64,000 bases of DNA from Chloranthus sessilifolius (lineage: Eukaryota; Streptophyta; Magnoliopsida; Chloranthales; Chloranthaceae), in assembly GCA_021018995.1 (NCBI GenBank), contig CM037585.1:63676646-63740645 (forward strand), given 5' to 3'. Every line of letters starts with the position of its first letter. Positions within the stretch are counted from its first letter, which is position 1. Shown here piece by piece: positions 31,833-42,766 of the stretch. A program made the position numbers and the translations under genes. The notes below the pieces were generated by a model, which saw only the letters and a list, made by a program, of their open reading frames with translations, searched no databases and had not been told where the DNA came from.

Positions 31833-33367
31833 GTATTTTTGTCTTTCCATCTTAAAATTTCTTTATACTGGTTTATCAGCTATGTGAATTGTGTTGCCCA
31901 TGCATTAGAGGAATTTGGTTAAATTAGTACAGTAATAGACAATAAATTTTAGAGAAATCATGGTATCCATGGGTTGAAACTGATCTTGGACATTCAAGTA
32001 AGAGAAACAAAAAGAAGAAAATAATCCAACTTCATCTAATTGTAGACCATTCAATCATGTGCCTTTGATGATTTGCAGTCCCTCTCAAGGCGACGACATT
32101 GATGACTAATGTATATGAGTGTTTCTAAGAAGAAGAAAGGATAATAATATTCTTAATTTAATTGGTGTTTAAATAGAGAAATTGATGTGTACCCCTAATT
32201 TCATTAATTGACTTGTCATAAAATAAAATTGATGTGGAAGAAGCAACTCCCGTTGAGTAGATAATTTGACTTCTTTAAATTTTTTTAATTCAGAGGTAGT
32301 CATGGCAGTCCATTATATGATCGTTTAAGAAATCTTCATACTTGAATCTACACCCATTCACAATATGGCATCGTCCGACCAGAGGAAAAAATTGCAATGA
32401 ATTCCCTTTAACTTTTGAACATCAGCTTTACTAAGAAAAATCTTATACACATCAGTTCTTGCACATGAAGAATATAAACTTGTTTGTATGGTTTAAAACT
32501 GTTTTAAATTCTATTAAAGTTAAGGAGTGTCATCGAGATATAAAGTTAGGTATCACAAAGATCAAGATTGTTGACAGTTACCAATTTATGCAGATATTTA
32601 ATGGTGTGAGTGAGGTTTACTTATCAAGTGTGATAAGGAATTAAGATTCCTTATCAAGGTTTTAATCTTTTTTTTTTTTTTTCTCTGCGATTTTTTTGGT
32701 TGTGCTGCTGGCTGTGACGTGGGCTATTTGGTTCAAAAGAAATTATAATTTGTTAGGGGCTAAGATGGCTGATGGGCAGTATTCAATGAAGAAAATAGAG
32801 GACCAGTGATGCATCCCAGGTTAGTTTTGTCCTTCAGCTAGGGCTCGGGGTTGGGTTGGTGCTATTTTCAATTTGGTTATGTCCTTTTTTGTTTTGATTT
32901 CATTTTCTATCTCTTATTTGTTTGTGGTCTTGCAGCTCGCTACGTCACAAGTATGGAACCTTTTTTTCATTTTTGTTTCCTTCTTTTAGAATCATCCTTC
33001 TATTACCAATCAAAAAAAAAAAATATATTTCTAATATCTATCTTTACTTTGATTCCCTTATTTCTAGATTTGTATCAAAGGTGATTTTAAAAGACCATGG
33101 CGCTACATCTACTTGATTTGAAGATATGAAAAATCTTACGAGCAGGTTTTCAGTATTGCAATATTTAGGATATTTAGAGCGAGACCAATTCTTGTGCTGA
33201 CCTACCCGCTAAGGAGGGCCTTGATGAAGCTTCGGTGGTCTAATGGAATAGCTATGACACTACTCTAAAAATAAAATAGAAACTATTTTCCCTTCGAAAA
33301 AGTCTGCATTTTACAATGTATCATGTTCTCTCAATATCTACTTCGAAAAAGTCGGCATTTTAGAACA

Positions 33368-33368
<1 letters not shown>
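31833..33368. other. Noncoding CACTA interior
   Basis: No coding or structural signal that I can support; AT-rich with short poly-T and poly-A runs. Confidence 0.6.

Positions 33369-33460
<92 letters not shown>
33369..33460. repeat. (TG)n(CG)n(TA)n microsatellite
   Basis: About ten TG/GT units, four GC units and about 31 AT units form one compound tract. Confidence 0.95.
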
Positions 33461-33462
<2 letters not shown>

Positions 33463-34264
33463 CTAATCTTTTCCTTTTGTCACTGTACATCAGCATATGA
33501 GCTTTAAAGAAACTGTTATCCTAACTCAAGCAGTATTCTTTTTGTAGGTCTGATGAAGCATAATTTTTTTTGTAGGACTATGTTGCTACAAGATGGTATA
33601 AGGCTCTGGAGCTCTGTGGATCATTTTACTTTATGTATCATTTTTTATATATTCATTTTCCAATTTTAAGCTCCTAATGTAATTATACAAAAATTCTTAT
33701 ACAAGTTTCTCTTATGCATATTTTTTTTTCTTGAACACATGCAAACTTTGAGTATCATTTTATTATAAAATTTATTGATGTGACTGAGTTTATTTTTATG
33801 GTAGGAAAACTCGTGGTATGAGAGCTAGGTGCAAGCTAAAAACACACAAGACCTATATCAAAAGTGGGCAGACAAATCATAAAAGAAAAGTTATCTCGAC
33901 AATGAGTTGAAAGGTGCTCAATCAAAGGTGTCAAGCAATGAGACATTAAAATTTTATGTTATTGGGTTTATTGGCAACCCTAGTCTTGCTCTAATAGGGC
34001 ACTGTTGAATGTATTTATAGGATCTTGTTGAATATATTAATATAATATCTTTGAATATTATAATGAGATGATGTTGAATGTATTAATACAATGTTATAGA
34101 ATAATTTTATTTTTGACTTATTATTTTTCCATTTAGTTGAAAGGATTATAAATTTTTTCCCTTGTAGAGTGATATGTGGTTGATACAATATTTGTAACAG
34201 GTAAAATGACTCTGATTACAGTAAAAAAAAATTGAAGCTGTGCATTTAAAAAAATAAATAAAAC

Positions 34265-34695
34265 AAATGGTCCATAACAGTTGTTTTCATATACCACTAA
34301 TTTAGGCCATGGTTTTGGAATAAAAATAGCAACCCTTTTCCCATTAGGAACAATGGTTTAACATTGTCATTACTTTGCAACAACCACAAACAACGGTCCA
34401 TAACCGTTGTTTCTTGAAGGAAATTAACAACGGCTCGTTGGTGTTGTTTACACATATCACTGATTTAGACCGTGGTTTCTAAAGAAAAATAACAAACTTT
34501 TTTTCTGTTAAAACAACGGCTTAAAAATATTGTTATTTTGTAACAGATATGGATCGTGGTTTATCTAGTAAATTAACAACAGTTTTCAGTCGTTGTTTAT
34601 GAAAACCATTGCTCTATAAACAACGGCTCAAAATCGTTGTATATGACATTTACAACGGTTTTGGACCATTGTTTTTTGTCAATTTTCATGTAGTG
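34265..34695. repeat. Subterminal repeats of the CACTA right end
   Basis: The word ACAACGGTYC-ATAACCGTTGTT and halves of it (AACAACGG, CCGTTGTT, AACGGTTTTGGACC) recur in both orientations about every 40-60 bp up to the terminus. In CACTA elements such repeats bind the transposase; here that is inferred. Confidence 0.75.
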
Positions 34696-35681
34696 GGTGA
34701 GGTTTATAAAGAATAAAAAGGTAAAGAGGAATTCAAAATTGAGAAATCAATAAGGTTAGGAGGTGGTATGCACACCTTCTTCATTTCAGCGTATCTTCAT
34801 TGCCTTTGATATTTTCATATTTGAAGTGGCCATCTTCTCATCTTCTTCCAATTTTCAAATGAAGTGATTTCTCTTTCACATTTTTATTTTATTTTTTTGT
34901 TTTTCTTTTTCTTTTTGTATTTTTCTCATCATTTTTTTTTATGGGCTAAAATGTCACAGCTATACATCTGATACACAACTGCCTTCAAATGTGTTTTCTT
35001 CTCCAACCACCAAATGTCAAACCAGCTCTGCCTTCTTCTACTCCTTCACATTTACCTTCTGAAATCTCAGGATGAGGGTCAGGCTGCATCAGGTCATTGA
35101 GGTTTGGGTTTGAATTCTCTGGTTTTTAATAAAGAAAAAATTTGGATTTTCAAGGCTCAAATGGTGTGTATCAAGGGCAGTTCAAAGGGTAAGGATTTCT
35201 ATTGTTCTAGTGTGCTTCGCTTATTGGTTGGTGGTGAAAGTTATTTAAAAATCAAAAACAGAATAAAACAGGGGATGAATCAGCACAACTCGGAAATCCT
35301 AGACCTGCAAGATACATGGTCCTTTGTAGCAAGTTTTGATAAGTAAGAGTTTGTCCCACAGGGAAAGGTGATCTAAGGTTCCAAGGGAGCCGTCTCTAGT
35401 AGTCCCTCCAGATCTGTCTACAGATTTGGCAGTCCTAAAAGGAGGGGAGTTTAAGGTCACTTATTCTAAGTATTTTAATAACTAAATTACAGAAATGATT
35501 GAGAGGATGGATGGAGTGTGGAAAATAATTATAAAAATGTGAGAAATATGTTATTGAGCCAAGGTCAGAGGAGTTTTGTAACTCAGATTTAGATCTGATG
35601 TTATAGAAATCCTGTCCAGAGGCTACATTATCACCTATGAGGAGAAAGGATCCAACCCATCTCTACTGCCATGACTCCACC

Positions 35682-35730
35682 CTTAGGGCTATAACCTGTC
35701 CACTTGAATGGTCACAGACTATCCCATAGG
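35682..35730 (-). other. Athila LTR stem-loop block
   Basis: On the - strand the arms are AGTCTGT and ACAGGTT, with inner CCA and TGG around a TTCAAG loop. The stem is kept with wobble pairs; the leading G-C of the + strand Athila LTR is A-T here. Confidence 0.6.
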
Positions 35731-36120
35731 GGAGCCACTATCCAGGGATGGGTCAGAACATAACAAATAAATCATTGCAGGCACTATTTCATCCAGGCTA
35801 CAAGTTCAAGAATCCATAGGGAACCTCAACCTCTAAAGTTCTATATGTGGGGCTAATAAATTTGGAAAACCATGATAGCCAGACCACAGAACCGACAAGC
35901 GATTGAGTACAACCTTGATCCAGCTTGTCCATTGCTTGAGAGAGGCTACAATGGTCCGATCCATGACCTACAATCTCTATAACCAGATCAGATCCAACAT
36001 CTGATGGCAGATCTATACAAATATAGGGGAGTCTGCCTCTGTACAATCCCTCACCAGGCTTCTACAAGCTCAGGTGAAAAGAAGAAGGATCTATCTTGGA
36101 TCGGTGAATCAGAATCACCC

Positions 36121-36167
36121 TAAGGCTATAATCTGTCCACTTAAATGGTCACAGACTATCCCAGAGG
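36121..36167 (-). other. Athila LTR stem-loop block, second copy
   Basis: On the - strand the arms are AGTCTGT and ACAGATT with inner CCA and TGG; the outer A-T replaces G-C of the other family, a compensatory change. Confidence 0.6.
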
Positions 36168-36719
36168 TTATCCTCCTCACGGAGCCCAAAATAAAACAAG
36201 ATTATCGCTGCTACCACCATGTTCACCAGGCTACCAGCTCAAGCTCCCATGGGGATTTCAGATCTAGTAGGTCCTATGGTGGGGCTAAGGCTGGAAGACC
36301 ATGATAGCCCAGACACACAGGTCACTTGGATCTAAGTGGCCCTTAAAATCAGTCCTCCATTACTTTGAAACACAGCCAAGACAATGGGGGATCACAAGGC
36401 AGCAACCTTGCACAGAGCATCTCACATATAAACAATAATACCACAAAGTACAAATCCTATTGCAAAACTTCCATTAATCTAACTCAAATACATATACAAA
36501 GTCATAGCCAGCAATTGCTGAACTATGGAGAGAAGAAAAGAAAAAGAAAAACTACTTACTGCTAAAAAGAAAGAGAAAAGAAAAGCGATCTGAGATAGGT
36601 TCCCAGATACCTAAACCTAAGCTAGGCCTGGGTATATATAGCAGTGGGGTGGCGGTGCATTAGGGTTAGGAAACCCTAATTTTAATGATGTCACGTGGCC
36701 TTATACTGATCCTTGGATG

Positions 36720-37490
36720 CCTCGAGGCGTGTGCACGAAGATTTGAGCGTGGGAGTGCGTGCCCTAATCACTAGAAATTTCCAGAATGCCCTCTGCTGAA
36801 GAGATGGAAGTTTAGGTTCAGAGCCTCGCTAGGTAGCTGTAGTTTCCCAAACTTGTCGCGTGATAGCTCATTGCTCTTCGCTAGGATGATTTGACACTGA
36901 AGCTTCAGCCGTCGCGAGGTTGCCTTGGTTTGCTCTTCAGACAGTCGCGCGATAAAGAGTTGAGCTCTCGCTCGGTTGGAGTTCGTGAGGTTGAAAAGAA
37001 AACACAGTCTCAAGTGTTGCGTGGTTGTAATTCAAGCAGTCGCACGGTAGATTAGTCTTCGCTGGGCAGCAGCGCGAGAACTGCGCGAGCTCTTCTCTTT
37101 ACTTGGACTTCGCGAGTTCAGAACTCAAAAGAACCTCGCGAGGTTCTTTGTCTCACTCAATCTTTGCGAGCTTGGCTTTGCCTTCGCCAGGATGCTTTCT
37201 TTCTTGAATGGTGCGCGAACTGCGCGAGGCGTTCTTCTTCTGAGAACTGTACCCCGCGGCGACTGCGCGACAGCTGCATGAGGAATCTTCTGAAGCTCTC
37301 TCTCCTCAGTTATCTTAAGCGAACTTCGTGAGATTGAGAGAGGTTTGCTTTGAACTGCGCGACACTGAGCGATGTGTTCTACTCTTGAGCTTCTTGAGAG
37401 CTACGCGAAGTTGAGTTTCTGAAGCTCCTCAGTCATTCATCTGCGCGAGAGGTTGCTGTAAAGCCTTGGGAAGCTCAGCTGATCTGCGTG
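36720..37490 (-). repeat. Array of GCGCGA/TCGCGAGG words in the solo LTR
   Basis: About 20 CG-rich words (ACTGCGCGAG, TTCGCGAG, GTCGCGAGG, CTCGCTAGG) are scattered over 770 bp upstream, on the - strand, of the TATA box near 36640. They stand out in CpG content against AT-rich surroundings and occupy the same place as the CCTATCGA array of the + strand Athila LTR. Confidence 0.8.
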
Positions 37491-37680
37491 AGGCTTCAAA
37501 GTTCATTCTTGCTGAGGGGCATCTGGTGCCAAAGCAGGCTCCATAACAGGATTCTTGGCCTTATTTCACTGCTGATTTTTTCCTGAACAAAACACTTAAG
37601 AAGAGTTTATTAGGTGGCTAAGGATCTAATCAAAGGTTAAGTTAAGGGGTGAAAAGTGGTACTTTTCAGGTCTTAATAAT

Positions 37681-39125
37681 TTCTAAGCTCCAACTATCCA
37701 AAGGATGGCCATACTTCATTTCTCCAATGTCATGAATGCTGTCAAGCCATTTCAACTTGGATTTGCATAACTTTTAGTAAAAAAGAAATGGTTCAATCAG
37801 TCCTTAAAGCAGAAAAATTGCCAAAACCTTCTTCAAAGAAAATTTTTCAGGCCTAACTCTTACTGGGTATGGTCTTCCATCAAATTCCTGAGGTATATCC
37901 TCACATTTTTCTCTCTTTTCAGGGTCACTAAGGACCAATTTGTGAAAAAATCTTGACATTTACTTCATAAAAGTGTTAGAGTTATAACAAATTTCAGTTT
38001 TAAAAAGTTTTTAATTTCCTCTTTTTCAAAAAATCAAGTGGAAATTCAATTTATCTAATACTGCTGCACTAGCATTAACTATTCCATGGTACAACCTGCC
38101 ATACCCCAAAACCTAAGATGAACATTGTCCTCAATGTTTGCACAATGAGTAGCTAGGGGCACCAGAGCAAAGCAAGAAAAAAATGAACGGTAAAATAAAA
38201 ACTATATACAGCAAAGAAGAAAAAGAAAAAAAGCTCAAAACTGAATATATGGATAGAAAAATAGAAAGCATGATATACAAATGAAAGAAACAAAAGCATA
38301 TACAGGCAAAAATAGAAGTCAACAATTTAATACAAACATAAAAAAATGGAGAAAAATAGTAAACAAGTAGTATACATAAAAATCCTAAGAGAGAGAAATC
38401 AGCAAACTAAAAAAAGCATTTAAACTAAAAACAAAATTCCTAAGACAATAACCTACAATGAGTTGTGCTAAGTATCAACGAAAGTCTGTGCTGAGGTGAG
38501 TTCTGTGTTGTGGCAGTGTATGAATTAATATGAATTTCAAAATAACGTCAGCATGGACGCACACATTTAAAAACAAGATTCATACACAGCTGAGACCTAT
38601 TAACAGTGAAGAATCTTGAAAGTGAACGAAATCAGAGGCTCCATTGAATTTTCAAAACAAAATATGATCCTCTGCTCATTAACTTTCCTGATTCTTTCAA
38701 AATTTAAGAATCATAATCTCAGCAGGTCCAGATGGGGGTTCATGAATGAAAACAACCCATCTGGATCTGATTTTTTTTTTTTATGTTTTAAATTTTTATT
38801 TATTTATTATTTTATTTTTTTTATTAGTTGGGGCTCAACAACAACCCTTATTTACAAACAATATTACTGAAAGACAAATCTAAAATTTTTTTGGTTTATA
38901 TTTCTTTTATTTTTTATTTTTTTTATTTTTTTACAAAAACAGCATGCCTAAATCTGAAACTGCAATAATGAACCTTGTTGCCTTGTCCTTCTGCACCTCC
39001 TTTTGGTTTAAAAATAACCTTGCTATCTGCCATCTTCTTTCAATGAAGATTCACCCATCATGTGCAATCCCTCAAGATTATTGATTGATTGACTGAGGAG
39101 TCTACCCACTTCCCTTTTTGTCATT
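37681..39125 (-). other. Noncoding part of Athila copy B
   Basis: There is no intact coding region. Near 39070-39125 the - strand shows TKREVGRLLSQ, the remains of the segment between gag and protease, directly after the gag stop. The rest, including T-rich tracts at 38770-38820 and 38890-38930, is noncoding. Confidence 0.65.
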
Positions 39126-39440
39126 CTAAGACTGTATGTTATTTGCTGGGAGCAAAGAGAGACAAGATTTGCCTTTATCCTTGAATGAAAAAGGAAATAG
39201 CTTCAATTTAGTTGCTTCCTCTCCCAGGCCAGTAATGTTGAATGTAGTGCATAGGGCAAGGAACTCATCTATGTGTTTATATGGGTCTTCTTTACTAAGC
39301 CCATGAAAAGATGTCAACTTTGGAATGGTTGAGGATTTGATTTTATAGTTGCCTAAAATAGCAGGGAATTGAATGCCAAAGGCAGAAGAATATGCCCCTG
39401 GTGCATAGTATTGCTTCAAGGTCATTTGTTGCTCACCCAT
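39126..39440 (-). pseudogene. gag: Truncated Athila gag, copy B
   Basis: The reading frame starts MGEQQMTLKQYYAPGAYSS and continues through FPAILGNYKIKSS, DPYKHIDEFLALCTTFNITG and FPFSFKDKGKSCLSLLPAN, then stops. The same segment of the + strand Athila gag continues with capsid and zinc knuckle. Here sequence jumps from just after that point to the pre-protease segment (TKREVGRL), so about two thirds of gag is deleted. The + strand copy is roughly 7590-7890. It cannot form a particle by itself. Confidence 0.82.
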
Positions 39441-39924
39441 TACAAATGGCTCACAATTACAAATGGCACACAGTAGAATAAATTTTTGCAAACACAAAAA
39501 TAAAAGCAAAAATTACAACAAAACTAACAAGAAAAACAAACAAAAACACAGCAGTTTGCTGGTTTTAAAGAATAAAAAAAAAAAATTGAAAACAAAGGAG
39601 AAGGAAGTGCAAACTCAGGCAGAGCTGCTCTAGCTGCACTCCGTAAGCTCCTCTTGTGACTATTGCTCCAGATCTGCAAAAATTCAAAAACTGCAGCAGT
39701 AATTTATTCAAATATCTACATGGCAAAGAAGAAAAACTTAGGAAAAAAAATAAATTCAAAAATACTGTAGCAGTAAAATAGATTTTCTATACATGTACTG
39801 CAGTAGACATTTATTCAAATAATTGGAATGAAATAAAAAATTCTAAAACCAACCAGCAATAAAAACAAAAGAAAATCAAATCTACAAAAAAAGAAAAACT
39901 CAGATCTACTAACTACATCAAACC

Positions 39925-39942
39925 TCCCCAGCAGCGGCGCCA
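39925..39942 (-). other. Primer-binding site of Athila copy B
   Basis: On the - strand TGGCGCCGCTGCTGGGGA follows the LTR end (CCGTAACA) after six bases, as in the + strand element. The middle differs from that element's site. Confidence 0.88.
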
Positions 39943-40453
39943 AAAACTTGTTACGGATATTTTAGAGTGTGTTGATTATTATTGGCGATAAAATAATTAA
40001 AATTAGATAAAAGGTGAGAAGAAGGAGATGAAAAATAACAACTCTAAAATATATAGACCTGCAAGATACAAGGTCCTTTTGTAGCAAGCTTTAAAAGTAG
40101 GAGTTTGTCCCACAGGGAGTAGTGACCAAAAACCTAATAGCCTATATAATAAACCTCTAGATCTAGCTATAGATCTGGCAATTCTAACCTAGTCTAAGAA
40201 AAACAGGGAAAAAAAGAGAGTTTTTCGGGTATCACTAGATCTAATCTACAAAATAGAAATATAAAACTAGATCTACAAGATTGAGGGAGAGGGATGGTGA
40301 AATAAAATATAAAATGGAGAGAAATAGATAGCTAGGGACTGATTCTTATTGCAAAACAGATCAGGACTTGTGGATTTGTAGCTGTCTTTCACTTAGCTAA
40401 AAGCACAAGTGCAAGATAGAAGAATCCAATTTAGACCAAAGGTTTGAATTAAT

Positions 40454-40500
40454 CTTAAGGCTATGATCTATCCACTTTAAAGGTCACCGATCATCCTAGG
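40454..40500 (-). other. Athila LTR stem-loop block
   Basis: On the - strand the arms are GATCGGT and ATAGATC; only the outer four pairs hold, so this is the most degenerate copy of the block. Confidence 0.5.
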
Positions 40501-40974
40501 GATTTCCTCCAAATCAAAGGCTTCAATTAGAACATTAAAATCACTATAGATGTTGTGGATGCAAGGCTTCAAGCTCAGGCATCCACAAGCATATTGAACC
40601 TAGGAAGATCAAATGGTTATCAATAGATCTACTGGTTAAATGAATGGGTATTCCCCAAATACTTAAATCCTATAGACATCTAATAGTACCACAAGATCTA
40701 TAGATTTAATTAAACTTTAAAACCAATAATTTATTAATCAAACAACTTACAATAACCTTGTTCTCAGATCTGTAACCTGTGAATCAATCCACACATCTTC
40801 ATGCCGAAATTAAAATTACAAAACATATCTGAGCTGCTATCTAGATCTAATCTAACAGGTTGGATTAGAGAGAGAAGGGGGAAGAGAAAAGAGAAAATTA
40901 AGCCTAAATGAATCGAGGAGAACTCAGAGAATTTCCTAGTTTCCTTATTGAAGAATTACAACAAAGAGGATGCT

Positions 40975-40982
40975 TATTTATA
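40975..40982 (-). promoter_or_regulatory. TATA box of the shared Athila LTR
   Basis: TATAAATA on the - strand, in ATGTATAAATAAGCATCC; conserved in copy A's other LTR near 62512-62519. The word array lies directly upstream on this strand. Confidence 0.65.
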
Positions 40983-41394
40983 CATATGCATTGATCCCTG
41001 TGCCTTGAATTACAGTCAATCAGAGGAGAGGAATTTCATTGCAAATACTTCTAATCCATGTGAACAGTGCTTCGTCCAATCAAAGAGAAGAGAGAGATCC
41101 ATTCAATTATACACAGCTGAAATGATTGGCTTCCCACCAAGAATTTCGTTTGAAAAATAGTTTGCATGTGGGCAGCTATCCCATGTGCTTTGGAGTTCTC
41201 AAAAATACCCCTTCCGACCAAAGATAATTCCAACTACAGCCCTCACATACTTGCTGCAAATTAATTGGAACCAAGCTATTGTGAATGCCCAAATTAATCT
41301 CAAAATCCCTTGGCTGCATTTGGAACTCGAGACAGCCTCCAAGTGGTCACTGATACAGCTCATGATAGTTAGATCTCGGGCTTCGAGCAGTTCA

Positions 41395-41995
41395 AAGAAA
41401 GACACGAGAGGTTCAAAGCATAATAACAGCTTCAGCCATCTATTTGTGAGGTGTGCTGAACATCTCGACAGGTTGGCTGAAGGTGTAGACTTGAATTCGA
41501 GAGGTTGATGTATCCATTCGATAGGTACTGAAGTGTAGCTGGGAACTCAGCAGCTTCAGGTGATAATTTGTTTGGATGGGAGTTGCTTTCGAGAGGATGA
41601 AGTAGCTATTTCGAGAGGTTTGGAGTTTGGAGTGCTCGAGAGGATGGCTGAAGCTGTCAGCTAGAACTCGACTGGTTGGGCACCCCATTAATTCGAGAGG
41701 ATGCAGCTATAATTCGAGAGGTTGCTAAAGGCCTGCTTAAACCAATTGATAGGAACTGAAGGAGCTGCATTTTATATTTTCGACAAGTTGGAGTGCAAGG
41801 TAACTCGAGAGGTTGAAGACCTCATCTACTCGAGTGGATAACAAGATGCTGCTGGGTGCTACTCGATAGGTACTGAAGCCAAACTCGACAGGTTGGGTAA
41901 GTTCTTGCTAGTGCAACTCGACAGGTATGCTGAAGCTGCTGCTCCTTCCATTTGACATGATGACTGAGGGTGCAGCTTATCCATTCAATAGGTTC
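41395..41995 (-). repeat. Array of TCGAGAGG/TCGACAGG words in the shared Athila LTR
   Basis: About 19 words of the form YTCGAGAGGTTG, CTCGACAGGTTGG and TTCGATAGGTACTG (as read on the + strand) in 600 bp. They are related to, but distinct from, the TCGATAGG words of the 4999 element. Upstream of the TATA box on the LTR strand. Confidence 0.8.
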
Positions 41996-42766
41996 TGTTC
42001 CCCTTCAATACATCACAGCACTGCTCGAGTTTAATTCCAGCTAATTTTTCAGCAGTGCACAGCTTATCAAGATTACTTTTCAGTAATGAATCACTCGTGG
42101 CCTTCAGTCATCAGCTCAAGGGGGTGATCTGTGCAGCTCTTGGGTGTATGGTGTAGTAGCTGTTTTGATTAGTGCAACAACATTTGCATGGGCTGTATTT
42201 TGCAACTGCTGAAGTGTGCAGCTAAATGCTTCATGTTCTCAAGCCCTCATGCTCCCAAGTGCAGCCACAAACTGTTCGAGTGCTATAGTATTGTAGTGTC
42301 TGTTGTGGCTGCTCTATATATACTATTGTTGTTTGCTTGAGTGTGCACTTGCTGAAATGTGCAGCTAATGTGCCGAACCTTTGCTTTACTAAGCTGCTTG
42401 AGTGTGTAACAGATTAACTGTTGTAGCTTTCATGGGTGAAGCTGAAGTCTTCTTCTACTCAGGTAAACAATAGGTAGCTGCAGGAGGGTCTTGGTTGGCT
42501 CTGAAATGCAGCTACTGAAAGTGAACCTCATGGCAGCTCTAATGTGTAGAGCTGAAGCTATTCAACTCCACAATGCTTTAGCTTGCTAGAGATGTTGTCT
42601 TGCAGACTCTTTTAACTTTAAATTCTCCATTTGGCACCTTTTTCATTGATGGTTGCATATTGTTGCTTATCTAAAAAACATATTTAAAAATAATTATTAA
42701 ACAGCTCAAGGTCTTACAAAAGTCAGGTTTAAAGGTGTATAACACGGTATAAATCAGTGACTAACA

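Larger units (their letters stand above)
30399..34695. mobile_element. Right-hand part of a CACTA (En/Spm) transposon
   Basis: The right end reads TTTTCATGTAGTG, the inverse of a CACTA terminus, and stops at 34695. The flanking sequence GGTGAGGTTTATAAAG continues in the uninterrupted Athila copy at 43456, so 34695/34696 is a true insertion border. The last 430 bp carry many inverted copies of an AACGGT/ACCGTT word. The left terminus is not in the window. The chromovirus LTR ends at 30398, so that element most likely landed inside this transposon. The body holds exon-like fragments (30573-30788, 31397-31491, 31642-31832), but I see no transposase. Confidence 0.75.
35201..37680 (-). mobile_element. 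Solo Athila-type LTR inserted in copy B
   Basis: Copy A runs AAGGATTTCTAAGCTC without a break (about 43966-43981). Here 2.48 kb separates AAGGATTTCT from a second TTTCT followed by AAGCTC, giving a 5-bp duplication TTTCT (35196-35200 and 37681-37685). On the - strand it begins with a variant of the Athila LTR start and shows GAAAAGTACCACTTTTCACC like the others. It has an array of TCGCGAGG/CTGCGCGA words (36720-37490), TATATATA at about 36635-36642 and two stem-loop blocks. The outermost bases are degenerate, so the edges are uncertain by 1-3 bp. Confidence 0.85.
34696..39948 (-). mobile_element. Internal region of Athila copy B, non-autonomous, antisense
   Basis: Read right to left: primer site at 39942-39925, start of gag (39440), then an internal deletion and a noncoding 3' region. 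The region ends at 34696, where the CACTA element interrupts it; its 3' LTR is therefore not in the window. A solo LTR (35201-37680) is inserted in the noncoding part. The interior matches copy A (42767-44775 plus 60015-61469) almost throughout, including a junction TCTGTGCTGAGGTGAG at about 38487-38502 that is the uninterrupted form of copy A's CACTA insertion site. Confidence 0.8.
39949..42766 (-). repeat. Athila-type LTR shared by copies A and B
   Basis: On the - strand it begins TGTTAGTCAC and ends TCCGTAACA (2818 bp). On its left lies a primer site and gag (copy B downstream); on its right lies a polypurine tract (copy A upstream). It is therefore at once the 5' LTR of one element and the 3' LTR of the other. 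It has a word array (about 41395-41995), TATAAATA on the - strand at 40982-40975 and one stem-loop block (40454-40500). Confidence 0.88.

Noticed and set aside
38131..38325. Phenylalanine- and leucine-rich small ORFs here and at 43524-43851 and 44374-44678
   Set aside because: They arise from T-rich noncoding sequence of the mini-Athila copies and are not conserved as frames between copies.
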